Assembly: GCA_963691705.1 (NCBI GenBank)
Contig: OY829545.1
Coordinates: 44,503,475-44,567,474, forward strand
DNA length: 64,000 nucleotides
Source of the DNA: Viola odorata
Taxonomy: Eukaryota; Streptophyta; Magnoliopsida; Malpighiales; Violaceae
Direction of reading: 5' to 3'
Shown: one piece after another, positions 42,201 to 53,532 of the stretch
Numbering within the stretch: position 1 is the stretch's first letter
Layout of the letters: each line of letters starts with the position of its first letter
Notes under the pieces: model-generated
Databases searched by the model: none
Told to the model about the DNA's origin: nothing
Seen by the model: only the letters and a program-made list of their open reading frames with translations
Program-made: the position numbers and the translations under genes

Positions 42201-44948
42201 TGTCGCACCGTCGCGAGCGAAATTCGGGACGTGAATGAAATTCACATAACAATGAAGTCGCCACCCTATTTTCTAAGGTTTAGGGAAACCTATAAAGTCC
42301 GAAAAAGGAAGAAGAATAAAATAAAACTAAGGCACAAATAAAAAGGGTCTAAACCCGAGAACGATGGTTCGGGGTCGTATTATGGACTCGGGAAGGCGTT
42401 AGGCACCCGAGTCTCATCCTAAAAGAAGGTTACCGGTTCTAAAAAGAGGTGTTTAAAATCATGTTGAAAACAAGTAATTTGGGCCCTTAGAGGGGAATCA
42501 CCACTTTAGTTCTTAAATTGGCTTGATTGATTTTATCCTAATTAATTACCGAGTTGTTAAAAGAAAATAAACATTTTAATCTTCTAAAAGATAAAAAGGT
42601 TGGTTGCGCACCTATTCCGGTTATATTTAGCCGAGTTCAAAATTAGTCCGATTACATGCAAAATTGGTGAAATTACTACCGTTTTATTAATCTTTACCAA
42701 AGCGACGATCCTAGTGAGCAACAATGGATCACTATCATCATCGGGTCGATGCACGTGATTAACCCTATTTACTAAGTGATTCTAAGCATGCATAAACTAG
42801 CAAAGTACCGTTTATATGAATGCGAGAAAACACGTTGAAAAGAGAAAAACCGGGGAGTGGGGTCGAAGCCGCGCACATAAATCATCAAGATAGCATAAAT
42901 TAAAAAGACAATCGTGGGGTCGGAGCCGCACACGATAAGCGTAAATTAAAGAAAACACGTGGGGACGAAGCCGCACACGAAACAAACATAAAATAAAGCA
43001 CATTCATTGGTATAAGCATCATGCAAACAGATCAATTCGAATTCTAACAATTCTAAATAATCATGCATACGATAAATAATAAATTAAAGTGCACTTATCC
43101 AAAAGAAAAGGAAAACATACCTGGACGAGCTTAACCTGTAAATCAATGATTAGTGGCGACAATTGATAATAAAATAAATAAATGTTGTAGATAAATATTA
43201 CAAATTCCCGAATAAATAAATACAACAATTAAATTCTCCATTCGAGCTCCGCGATTGGGAATGAACATCGAACTCCTCGTCAAGCTCCATCAAGCTCGTC
43301 AAGCACCATCGCAACGAACATGCAAGCAAAAATAGGCAAATAAGCGCGCATTAGTAAGGGATTCACAAATAAATTTCAAATGATCAAATATCAGTAAGAA
43401 TGAGATCACCTTACCTATTAAAAGTTGGCGGAGCATCCGGTCGGGATGGTAATCGTGAATTCGGCACCTGCAAAAATGAAGAACGAGTTAATACACGATT
43501 TAATAAAAAGGGCTTGGGCCGTAGCCTATTTCTTTTATTATTTCCACTCATGGGCCACAGCCCATTCTTTCATTTTTCTTTTCTTTGGGCCGCAACCCAT
43601 TCTCCATCTTTCAATCTTTGGTTGGGCCGAAGCCCAAACCCTTCTATTTTCCTTGTCAACCGACAAGGACTCCTCTTCTCTTCCAATTTTCTTTTCTTTC
43701 TTATCTATTCTTTCCTTTCTTTTCTTTTATTTTTCTTTCCTCCTTTCTCTGCTTCTTCTCTTTCTCTTTTGTTCTCCTGGATCAATAAAACACAACAACA
43801 AGACCAGCGGCAGAGGTGCGGTGGTGAAGCGCGGCCGGATTGGAGGATCGGCGGCGGTGGCGTGGCCGGCTGGGTCGGATTGGCAGCAGCGGTCTGATTG
43901 CGGGTTGGGTTTGATTTTGAGGGAGATGAAGGCGCTGCAGTGTAGAGGGAGGCCGGATGCTGGTCGGCTGTGGTTTGGCTGGGTCCGGCGATCTGCGGCT
44001 GTGGTTGATTTCGGGTGCTGGTCGGTTCGGCTGGGGTGGGGTTTGGTTGATGGTTGTTGTTTAGTATTTTGTGATTGAGACAGTGGTGGCTGTGTGGCGG
44101 TGCTGGTTTCAGGTGGTGATTTTTTGGTTTTGATGATGGTCGATCTAATTTGATTTGAGTTTTGTGGATTTTGTTGAATTTTAGGCAGTGATGGTTGGGG
44201 TATTTGGACAGATCTATGGTGTGGGTTTATGGCGTGGCTGATTTGGATTTGGGTTTAACTTGGCAAAGGTAGCAAGGGATGTGGAGGAATTTGGATTGGC
44301 AAAAATGAATTTGGCTTAAATTTGGGAAAGGATTTGGGATTGGAGTTAATTGCAAGAGGATTGATTTGGATTTTTGGCAGAGGGATATGGCTTGATTTAA
44401 TTTGGGAAAGAAGGATCGGGCAGGAGATGGTTTGGATTCATTTGGGGGAATTGTGATCGCTCATCTTTAAAGAAAAATGTGGAGGATCCATTCGTATCAA
44501 ATCTTTTGAAAAACAAGAGATTGTATCTTTGAAAAACAGAGGGGGGAGTAGTGTGCGGGCTAGTGTATAGGTTTCTTTTGACAATTGGAGAGTTGAGGTA
44601 AGAAAAATGGATCCAATGTTGGTATGGTCGTGGAAGAGAAAAACTGGAAAAGGGAGAGATGATTATGTTCGGATGGTGGAGAGGAAAAGATGAGTAAAGT
44701 AAGGTGAAAGTGAAAAATGGGTATGATTAGTTTTTTGTGGTTCGATCCAATGATACGAGAAACTTTATTTAAAATCGATAAAAGTTCGAACGAAAAATAC
44801 ATACAAAATAAAATAAATAACATGAAACAAAAGAAAACAAGATAGTAAATAGTAAATAAACGGAAATAACAATACTAAAAATAAGATCAAGAATGAGCGA
44901 AAAAAATGAACGACTTAAGTTAATCGTGTCAAAATTCGGGTATCAACA
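42201..44948 (-). repeat. Tat/Ogre-type 3' LTR, complete
   Basis: On the minus strand this 2748-bp LTR starts TGTTGATACCCG and ends GGTGCGACA. It matches 57155-59148 over its left 2 kb. It contains repeated CGTGGGGACGAAGCCGCACA-like phrases (42855-42985), a pyrimidine-rich tract, and four hairpins spaced about 36 bp apart (43511-43637). Confidence 0.85.
43511..43637 (-). repeat. Hairpin cluster in Tat/Ogre 3' LTR (partly decayed)
   Basis: Four inverted motifs of the form WTGGGC-TNCG-GCCCAW on the sense (minus) strand. ATGGGC/GCCCAT lies at 43550-43565 and TTGGGC/GCCCAA at 43622-43637. The other two have arm or loop changes. The copy at 58467-58590 is better preserved. Confidence 0.75.
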
Positions 44949-44962
44949 GTTGCCCCCTCTTT
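44949..44962 (-). promoter_or_regulatory. Polypurine tract of the Tat/Ogre-type element
   Basis: On the minus strand AAAGAGGGGGCAAC ends directly at the LTR start TGTTGATACC. Confidence 0.8.
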
Positions 44963-46800
44963 ACTGTCTTATCAAAAATAAAGTGTAACTGAAATTTTTG
45001 ATGAGCAGTAAAGACGGTTGCCCCAGTGCCACAAATGTTCAAAATGCAGAATATCATTTGAGGGGCAGAAATCTTATAAGCAGTGTATGTAAATTGCAAA
45101 AATGTGTGCTTACCTCTGCTCTGACGTTGATGTGGAAATTTAAATTGCTTAAATTGCAAGAAAATAAATTCAGCTCCACTCGGATGCTGATGGACAACGA
45201 CTCTACTCAGATGCCGACAACTCCACTCGGACGTTGATAAATTCAGCTCCAGTCAGATGCTGATGGTTCCATTAGAATATTGCGATACAGAAACATCGGT
45301 TCTACTTAGATACGGATGTTATGAAAGGATATAAATCTGAAAGTAGAAAAAGAAACGGCTTCATACGGATACCATGTTGTTGAAAAGTAAGTTACAGAAA
45401 CGTAAACTTAGCTTTATTTGATGTTGATGGCTCCATTTGGACATCTTGCAAAAATGTAAATCCAGCTCCATTCGGACGCTGATGGCTCCAATCGGATGCC
45501 TCACAGGATATGGGGATGTAGCTGCTGAGGAAAATAAGGTATAGGGACAAAGCCGCTCACAAATACAAGGATATGAGGATGTAGCTGAAGATGGGACTGT
45601 GGGGACGAAGCCGCTCACGAGATGGGACGGTGGGGACGAAGCCGCTCACGAGATGGGACGGTGGGGACGAAGCCGCTCACGAGAACAAGGTTGTGGGGAC
45701 GAAGCCGCTCACGTGAATAGGGTGTGGATGACTGCAAGTGATCAGGCAGTGTTTTGAGCTTCAAGTCTAGTGCCTGCAATATTGAAGGTTGGAGTTCAGT
45801 AATTTGATATGATAAATTCAAGGCTTTCGAGATACCTGAGGGGGTCAGATGTGTATCGAACTCATTGATTAGGTTTTGAATTTTTGATGTGACTGTGAGC
45901 TCATCCTTTAATTCTTCCAAATCGTCTTCGGACCAACCTCCTTGACGCTGACGTCCTTAGGTTATGGGATACTTTGCAGAAATGTAAATTCAACTTCATT
46001 CGGACGCTGTGGCAGAAATTTAGATAGCAGAAAAGAAAACGGACGCTCATGTCCAACATGATGTTTGCAGAAATGTTAATTCAACTCTACTTGGACGCTG
46101 ATGCGGGAATTTAAATTGTTGAAAAGGAAATTGATCCGCTCGGACACTGGTGCCCACCGGGATACTTTGTAGAAAAACGTAAATTTAGCTCCACTCGGAC
46201 GCTGATGCGGGAATTTTAAATTACTGAAAAGGAAATTGAACTCCACTCGGACACTGATGCCCTTCGGGATACTTTGCAGAAAAGGAAATTCAGCTCCACT
46301 CGGATACCTTGCAGAAAAACATAAATTGCGGCTACACTCGGACGTCTCCACTCGAATTCCGCGATGCATAAATATAAATTCAGCTCTACTCAGACGCTAA
46401 TGGCTCCACTCGGATGCCTTGCAAATTTAGTTCCACTCGGACACTGATGACTCCACTCGGATGTCTTGAAAAATATAAATTCAGCTCCACTCGGATGCTG
46501 ATAAATAACGGCTCTACTCAGATGCCGACAACTCCACTCGGACGTTGATAAATTCAGCTCCACTCGGACGCTGATGGTTCCACTCGGATACCTTACAGAA
46601 ATGTAAAATGCGACTTCATTCGGACGTCTCCCCTCGAATGTCGCGATGCAGAAAATGTAAATTCAGCTCTACTCAGACGCTGATCAATAATGGCTCTACT
46701 CAGATGCCTACAACTCCACTCGGACGTTGATAAATTCAGCTCCACTCGGACGCTGATAATCATGACTGATTCTGCAAAACAAACGTTAAATGGTTTTTAT
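44963..46800 (-). repeat. Interspersed short repeats, Tat/Ogre 3' untranslated region
   Basis: Plus-strand phrases built on CTCCACTCGGACGCTGATG recur more than a dozen times with spacers of 20-80 bp, and longer blocks recur near 45165-45280, 46470-46590 and 46640-46760. A second family, GTGGGGACGAAGCCGCTCAC, repeats at 45600-45715. No gene is supported. Confidence 0.8.
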
Positions 46801-47790
46801 AGGTGGGGTTTGAACCGCCACACGATTTTTTGAAAGGTGGGGTTTGAACCGCCACACGATTTTTGTAAGGTGGGGCTTGAACCACCACACGATCTTTGAA
46901 AGGTGGGGTTTAAACCACTACACAATTTTTTTTGAGAGGTGGGGTTTGAACCGCCACACGATATTTTTGACAAGTGGAGTTTTTTGAACCTCCACACGAT
47001 TTTTTGAAAGGTGGGGTTTGAACCGCCACATGATTTTTGGAAGGTGGGGCTTGAACCGCCACACGATCTTTGAAAGGTGGGGCTTGAACCGCCACACGAT
47101 CTTTGGAAGGTGGGGTCTGAACCGCCAAACGATTTTTGGAAGGCGGGGCTTGAACCGCCACACGATCTTTGAAAGGTGGGGCTTGAACCGCCACACGATT
47201 TTTTGAAAGGTGGGGTTTGAACCGCCACATGATTTTTGAAAGGTGGGGCTTGAACCGCCACATGATCTTTGAAAGGTGGGGCTTGAACCACCACACGATC
47301 TTTGAAAGATGGGGTTTAAACCACCACACGATCTTTGAAAGGTGGGGTTATAACCGCCACATGATTTTTTGAGAGGTGGGGTTATAACCGCTACATGATT
47401 TTTTAAGAGGTGGGGTTAGAACCGCCACATGATTTTTTGAGAGGTGGGGTTTGAACCGCCACGCAATCTTTGAAATGTGAGGTTTGAACCGCCACGTGAT
47501 TTTTGCAAGGTGGGGCTTGAACCGCCACGCAATCTTTGAAATGTGGGGTTTGAACCGCCACATGATTTTTTTGAGAGGTGGGGTTTGAACCGCCACACGA
47601 TTTTTGCAAGGTGGGGCTTGAACCGCCACGCAATCTTTGAAATGTGAGGTTTGAACCGCCACACGATTTTTACAAGGTGGGGCTTGAACAGCCACGCAAT
47701 CTTTGAAATGTAGATTTTGAACCGCCACATGATTTTTTGAGAGGTGGGGTTTGAACCGCCACACGAAATTTTGAAGGTGGAGTGGTAACG
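46801..47790 (-). repeat. Satellite-like tandem array, about 29 units of 33 bp
   Basis: The unit on the plus strand is AGGTGGGGTTTGAACCGCCA plus CACGATTTTTGAA, mostly 33-35 bp. The right half alternates two unit types, making a 66-bp higher-order repeat. Each unit contains a near-palindrome: on the sense strand GTGG(C)GGT-TCAA-ACCCCAC can fold. Because 33 is a multiple of three and stops are rare in the unit, long open frames appear; they are not genes. Confidence 0.92.
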
Positions 47791-48119
47791 TATCTCCATT
47801 CGGATGTCGATAATGGTGGGGAAGATGGGCCGCCGCACGAAGTTGATTGAGAAGTGGCAACGTACTCCGTTCAGGCATTTATTGGATGGATTTATTGGCG
47901 AAGATTGATCACAGTGTGAGATTCTCCTAACGCATATCTGTATTCTGCAAATAGGGAGGAAACAAACACGAAGCAGCAATGGGTGGAAAAAAGAGGATGC
48001 AATTAATAAATGTAAACAATGAAATCAATTAATGTATGTTGTATATGAAAGTATTTCCACACTACCCTAAAGTTTGCCCCCATCGTTTTATAAAAACAAC
48101 TTCCCTATCAAGAGAAGGG
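47791..48119 (-). other. Tat/Ogre internal sequence left of nested element
   Basis: Noncoding internal sequence. It ends with the target duplication AAGGG (48115-48119) and resumes at 53533. Confidence 0.6.
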
Positions 48120-49578
48120 TGACGAGGGTCGTCGCATGCCCTGCATAAAAGTTATGAATACAACTCAGTGCTATGCTACAAATAAATGCAGATAGTGGTG
48201 AGAGGATCGATCCCACAGGGACATCGGTCTGATCTTTATTTCTCCTGTAAATGACAAGAATCAGCAAAGAGGTGAGAGTTTGATTGGTTGAGAAACAAAA
48301 AGAACGAAAATAAGATTGCATAAAAGAGAACAGTAGTGAAATAAAGAAATACAGAAGTGAAAGAAAATCCCTAGTAGAGATCCTTATGAGGTGACAATTC
48401 CATAAGTGTTGATCATTGACAAAAGCATTTTCAAAACCATTTTCATAGGGAAGTTATAGAGATACATCCAGGGGCGATCTCCAAGCCTCCTCCTACTCAA
48501 GTCACTCAAGGAGAAGCTCCTTTCGCGACCCTAACTCTCCTAACAATCAAGGATTGCTAGTTTGTTGATTATGATTAGGAAGGCCCTTCTCTAGACCTTG
48601 AGATGGACGCACTTGCAGTCCATTGACCTCAAAACTAACCCGTTTCTTCTTCTAGTTTCAAGAAGACATCATCCTATCCACTAGTTGTCTACTCGGGTTC
48701 TCTCTAACACAGAAACGCGGCATTAGAGTGATTCTACTGTAATCATTCAAGTTAAAACATAGGTTAGCTAAGCCCAAATTCAACAAGAACAAATTGACAT
48801 TAAACCAAGCAAGAAAAGAGATATGAAAACGTTTTTAATTAAGAACAAGAAGTCTCACAACCTACTGGAATTATCAACCACAAGATCCCTACTAGGAATG
48901 GAGGTTTTTAGTTACAAAACATAATAGAAATGATACAAGAAGTGCAAAACCGAAAATAGAGAAGTGCTGGAAAATCTGGAAAATTGGGGAAAAGCTGATT
49001 TTCTCCTATGGTTCCCCCTTCTGTCCGAATGCCTTCCTCTGTCCGTTCTGATCTCTATTAATGTCCTTTTGGATGCCAAGATGTTCTTCTCCAAGGTGAG
49101 ACAGCTCCCACTAACAAGTCTCCTCAGTTTGGTCTTCAAGAAGCTTGTCCAAATGTGATTCCAAAACACAAGGAGAATAATATTTTTGTCTTCTAAGCAC
49201 TTGTTAGGAGTGGGAGGAATGATATCTGAACCCAAGAAGCTTAGTGTCTGCAAAAACGGGGCCCAAGGAGACAAGAAACGCACTCAAGAGTAAATAATTG
49301 TGGCGCGCAAAATCATGGTGAGTGCTGTCCAGAACTGGGAACGTCACGGAAGCCTCATCTCAAGGCCTTGAGATGAGTCGAAATGCATCAGCTGGAAAAT
49401 CTGCCAAGGCTGATTGATCAATTGAGCTCTATTCTTTGACCTTTTCGTTCCTTTTCCTACCTCTAGTCATTCAAGTGTAATTCTGGAAAAAGGGAGGAAT
49501 AAGGGTCAAAGCAGCATGTTTATTGTCTCAAAAGCTAAATAAAGAGACAACAAAACTAAGTGGAATAGCAATCAATCA
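48120..49578 (-). repeat. 3' LTR of the 5.4-kb element
   Basis: 1459 bp, starting TGATTGATTGC on the minus strand and ending GACCCTCGTCA. It contains a perfect 24-nt palindrome at 49354-49377 and a half-palindrome near 48589-48606. Confidence 0.95.
49354..49377. repeat. Perfect 24-nt palindrome (LTR)
   Basis: CTCATCTCAAGG followed by its exact reverse complement, centred on GGCC. Confidence 0.95.
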
Positions 49579-49580
49579 AA

Positions 49581-49616
49581 CCCCCCACACTTAAACCATG
49601 CTTGCCCTCAAGCATG
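49581..49616 (-). promoter_or_regulatory. Polypurine tract with upstream hairpin
   Basis: On the minus strand CATGCTTG-AGGG-CAAGCATG (49616-49597, 8-bp perfect arms) is followed by AAGTGTGGGGGG (49592-49581) and the LTR. Confidence 0.88.
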
Positions 49617-50348
49617 AACACAAACACAGAAAACACCAAGAAAAACACAGACACAGCACCCCTTTGAATAGAAAATCAACCCCTGCACTGATCTCACACA
49701 AATACTTCAGAAATCAACTCAATCAAGCAATGCTAAATGCTCCAAACATCACAATTGTGCACATATTCAAATAGGGGCATGATAGCATGCTGTTCAACCA
49801 GAAAATAAAATCCTAGGGCCTCTTATCTTCTCATCCTTCGACTCTAAATCCAAACACTACTGCTGACACTCATGCAAAATAATTTAAAAGCACATCCAAC
49901 AATTAAAGAACAGAAATTAAAACAAATAGTGAGCCAAAGGCTTCTTTTATTCTATTTTTTTCTTTTTCTTCTCTTCCTTCTTTTTTTTTTGTTTTTTTTT
50001 TTTTGCTTTTCTTTTTTTTTTTCTTCTTTTTTCTTTCCTTCTTTCCGCAATCTCCACCATTTTTCTTTTCTTTTCAACTTCCTTCATCCACAACCCTTTT
50101 TTTTCTTTTCTTTTTTTCAAAACATATACACATGCAGACCTTGATTTCTCACCATGGTGCTATGATCGGTCCAACCAAAGGGAGTTAGCACACAACCGAC
50201 TGGAAGTTTTTCCAAAATGGGATGATGGTGCCGAACCACCAACATCGTGCAATCCAGAGGGCATGATGAGAAAGCACACACAAGAAAATTAAAGGGCACG
50301 CAAGCAAGCATAATTTAAAAGACTTAGCAGCAATGAGAGGATAGGATC

Positions 50349-50372
50349 CTCATCCCAAGACCTTGAGATGAG
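50349..50372. repeat. 24-nt palindrome copy, one arm pair and centre changed
   Basis: CTCATCCCAAGA then CCTTGAGATGAG. It matches the LTR palindrome with two base changes. Confidence 0.8.
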
Positions 50373-50736
50373 AAGACAGATCAGCTCTAGCAAGGTATTT
50401 CCTAGGACAGCAAAACTCATCATACATCTATGTAAATAAATGCTCAAGTTGTAATGCTAGAAGTATTCAGAATCGGAAGATATAGTTGATTGATCAAGTA
50501 TTCACATAAGTCAAGTTTTTGGGATTTAATTCCATACAAAGGGGTGAAAAACAACAAAAAGGAAAACAACTCATGCAAACATGAAAACAAACAGAAGCGC
50601 ATGCAAAAATAATTGAAATAAACATACAGAAGAAAGGAAAATACAGAAAAACAAACAGCAGAAAAACATGCATAAAAACAGAAAAACAAACATGCACAAA
50701 AACACAAAAAAACACAAACAAACACGAAAGTGTCTC

Positions 50737-50771
50737 TCCCCCACACTTAAAGGAAACATTGTCCTCAATGT
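50737..50771 (-). other. Internal hairpin plus polypurine module
   Basis: On the minus strand ACATTG-AGGA-CAATGT (50771-50756) is followed after TTCCTTT by AAGTGTGGGGG. It has the same hairpin, spacer length and polypurine core as the module at 5851-5898 in the older Athila element. Confidence 0.75.
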
Positions 50772-50907
50772 GAGAGAAAAACCACACACAACAAACAAGC
50801 AAACAAACAAACGAAACAAAACAGAAAATGAAAAAGAGAGGGAAAGAAATGATAAAACCCGGGGCAATGATCATGGTTGGGGAGGAGCTGGAGGTTTCGG
50901 TCTGCCC

Positions 50908-50925
50908 ATCTCAAGGCCTTGAGAT
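50908..50925. repeat. Palindrome copy with extended arms
   Basis: ATCTCAAGGCCTTGAGAT is perfect. Outside it GCCC and GGGC extend the pairing across a one-base bulge. Confidence 0.85.
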
Positions 50926-51102
50926 AGGGCGGATGGCCTGCACTGGAAAATTCCAAAAATCCATTATTATGCAGGAAAAAAAAAACAACGATTAACTAGA
51001 AGTAAAAATGAAAATAACAAAACAACAACGAAATGAACATGGGTTGCCTCCCATGCAGCGTCCCTCTTTATAGTCTTGGACTAGACATTGAGCGTCACTT
51101 TG

Positions 51103-51993
51103 TCAACCAATCCTACATAATGCTTTGAATGCACGAAGTTTGATGAGAATGATTTCATTTCGTGCATGGTTCTCTAGCAACGAAATCTGCATGTAACCAT
51201 AAAATGATTCAAATTCTGGTTCAGGTTCATGCACAATAAAAATAAAATAATGGTTGTGAATAGAGGGTAATTCCATAAAGGGATCAATATAATCAAAGAA
51301 ATTTAAATCTTCCCTTTCAAACACAACCGTTTATGGATTCTCAACCACTTTGATTTCTTCCTCAATCTTCCTCACATCCTCCTCCAGCTTGATGCTACAA
51401 CAAGTGTCCACAAACTTCGTCTCCTGCTCCAGTGACGTGCTGGAATGAGTTTGGGTCTGATTGGACTGCTTTTGTTGAGCAACAACTTCTGCAGATTTTT
51501 CTGGGCTTGTTTCTGGTTCTGGGTCGTTCATCTCAAGGCCTTGAGATGAGTCCGACTGCTCGGGCAGATTTTTGTTGCTCACAAAAGCGGCAGTACTAGC
51601 AGCAGATTCCACATTTGGTTGGAAGTTTGAAGGTATGCATCTTTGTCTTTCCTGCTCAAGTGCAAGTTGTCTAATTTGCTCCGCTAACCTTGCTAAATTC
51701 TCCTCTGTTTCCTGCATAAATGGAACTAAGGTTTTCATTAAAATTTCAGAAACAGTAGGTTCTTGGCTAGGTTGCGGAGGCTGGAAATATTGATAATCAG
51801 GAACTGATTGTACTCCATAATTTGATCTTTGTTGGTTCCACCAAGTGGGATAAGGAGTAGATGTGGGTGGATAATAATTTGGCTCATATCCCCACTGTGG
51901 TGGACCAAAACATCCTTCATGGCTGGACACATCTCCTGCATCAAAACTGTGAGGAATAGGGGCTGATTGAGAAAAATAATTGAAATTGCTCAT
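51103..51993 (-). pseudogene. Gag-linker-like ORF of the 5.4-kb element, one in-frame stop
   Basis: The frame starts at 51993 (MSNFNYFSQSAPIPHSFDAG), runs 220 codons to a TAA at 51333-51331, then stays open in the same frame to 51103. The first part is rich in Pro, Gln, Tyr and Asn (YYPPTSTPYPTWWNQQ), followed by a likely coiled coil (SEILMKTLVPFMQETEENLA, then RLAEQIRQLALEQERQR). The latter aligns in style with the gag linker of the right-hand Athila (PSVEDTLKQLMELQ..TSLAELQKQITQIAN), so it probably derives from gag after loss of the capsid. After the stop comes HEPEPEFESFYGYMQISLLE, a peptide repeated in the surrounding Tat/Ogre element. A palindrome copy lies inside the frame. Function unknown. 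Confidence 0.6.
51528..51549. repeat. Perfect 22-nt palindrome inside the ORF
   Basis: TCATCTCAAGG and its exact reverse complement, encoding SSQGLEM on the minus strand. Confidence 0.92.
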
Positions 51994-52050
51994 AAAAAAG
52001 AAAACTGAAAATTATCACAAACAAGAAAAACGAAAATCAGTACACCGTTG

Positions 52051-52068
52051 TCCCCGGCAACGGCGCCA
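52051..52068 (-). promoter_or_regulatory. Primer binding site, tRNA-Asp type
   Basis: TGGCGCCGTTGCCGGGGA on the minus strand, five bases after the LTR end; identical to the sites at 2064 and 60687. Confidence 0.92.
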
Positions 52069-52073
52069 ATTTA

Positions 52074-53532
52074 TGACGAGGGTCGTCGCATGCCCTGCAT
52101 AAAAGTTATGAATACAACTCAGTGCTATGCTACAAATAAATGCAGATAGTGGTGAGAGGATCGATCCCACAGGGACATCGGTCTGATCTTTATTTCTCCT
52201 GTAAATGACAAGAATCAGCAAAGAGGTGAGAGTTTGATTGGTTGAGAAACAAAAAGAACGAAAATAAGATTGCATAAAAGAGAACAGTAGTGAAATAAAG
52301 AAATACAGAAGTGAAAGAAAATCCCTAGTAGAGATCCTTATGAGGTGACAATTCCATAAGTGTTGATCATTGACAAAAGCATTTTCAAAACCATTTTCAT
52401 AGGGAAGTTATAGAGATACATCCAGGGGCGATCTCCAAGCCTCCTCCTACTCAAGTCACTCAAGGAGAAGCTCCTTTCGCGACCCTAACTCTCCTAACAA
52501 TCAAGGATTGCTGGTTTGTTGATTATGATTAGGAAGGCCCTTCTCTAGACCTTGAGATGGACGCACTTGCAGTCCATTGACCTCAAAACTAACCCGTTTC
52601 TTCTTCTAGTTTCAAGAAGACATCATCCTATCCACTAGTTGTCCACTCGGGTTCTCTCTAACACAGAAACGCGGCATTAGAGTGATTCTACTGTAATCAT
52701 TCAAGTTAAAACATAGGTTAGCTAAGCCCAAATTCAACAAGAACAAATTGACATTAAACCAAGCAAGAAAAGAGATATGAAAACGTTTTTAATTAAGAAC
52801 AAGAAGTCTCACAACCTACTGGAATTATCAACCACAAGATCCCTACTAGGAATGGAGGTTTTTAGTTACAAAACATAATAGAAATGATACAAGAAGTGCA
52901 AAACCGAAAATAGAGAAGTGCTGGAAAATCTGGAAAATTGGGGAAAAGCTGATTTTCTCCTATGGTTCCCCCTTCTGTCCAAATGCCTTCCTCTGTCCGT
53001 TCTGATCTCTATTAATGTCCTTCTGGATGCCAAGATGTTCTTCTCCAAGGTGAGACAACTCCCACTAACAAGTCTCCTCAGTTTGGGCTTTAAGAAGCTT
53101 GTCCAAATGTGATTCCAAAACACAAGGAGAATAATATTTTTGTCTTCTAAGCACTTGTTAGGAGTGGGAGGAATGATATCTGAACCCAAGAAGCTTAGTG
53201 TCTGCAAAAACGGGGCCCAAGGAGACAAGAAACGCACTCAAGAGTAAATAATTGTGGCGCGCAAAATCATGGTGAGTGCTGTCCAGAACTGGGAACGTCA
53301 CGGAAGCCTCATCTCAAGGCCTTGAGATGAGTCGAAATGCATCAGCTGGAAAATCTGCCAAGGCTGATTGATCAATTGAGCTCTATTCTTTGACCTTTTC
53401 GTTCCTTTTCCTACCTGTGGACATTCAAGTGTAATTCTGGAAAAAGGGAGGAATAAGGGTCAAAGCAGCATGTTTATTGTCTCAAAAGCTAAATAAAGAG
53501 ACAACAAAACTAAGTGGAATAACAATCAATCA
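52074..53532 (-). repeat. 5' LTR of the 5.4-kb element
   Basis: 1459 bp, matching 48120-49578. The 24-nt palindrome recurs at 53308-53331. Confidence 0.95.
53308..53331. repeat. Perfect 24-nt palindrome (second LTR)
   Basis: Same sequence as 49354-49377. Confidence 0.95.

Larger units (their letters stand above)
49617..51102 (-). other. Untranslated region of the 5.4-kb element
   Basis: No gene is supported. It holds a pyrimidine tract of about 170 bp on the plus strand (49945-50120), an A-rich tract (50570-50840), two palindrome copies (50349-50372 and 50908-50925), and the internal hairpin-polypurine module at 50737-50771. Confidence 0.7.
48120..53532 (-). mobile_element. Athila-type non-autonomous LTR element, 5.4 kb, nested
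   Basis: Complete 5413-bp element on the minus strand: 5' LTR 53532-52074, tRNA-Asp primer site, a gag-linker-like ORF, a long untranslated region, polypurine tract, and 3' LTR 49578-48120. The target duplication AAGGG is exact (48115-48119 and 53533-53537). Both LTRs are 1459 bp and differ at about a dozen sites (under 1 percent), so insertion is recent. No capsid, protease, RT or integrase is encoded. A palindromic motif CATCTCAAGGCCTTGAGATG is scattered through it. Confidence 0.92.

Noticed and set aside
46801..47790. CRISPR-like look of a regularly repeated array
   Set aside because: Units are head to tail without unique spacers, and this is plant nuclear DNA inside an LTR element.
46797..47878. 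Several overlapping long minus-strand open frames with repeated peptides (HVAVQAPPF-like)
   Set aside because: They are produced by the 33-bp tandem unit, whose length is a multiple of three, so frames stay open in more than one register. No protein family is indicated.
50444..50874. Cys/Phe-rich hydrophobic minus-strand frames resembling membrane proteins
   Set aside because: They arise from an A-rich untranslated tract of the 5.4-kb element in several overlapping frames.
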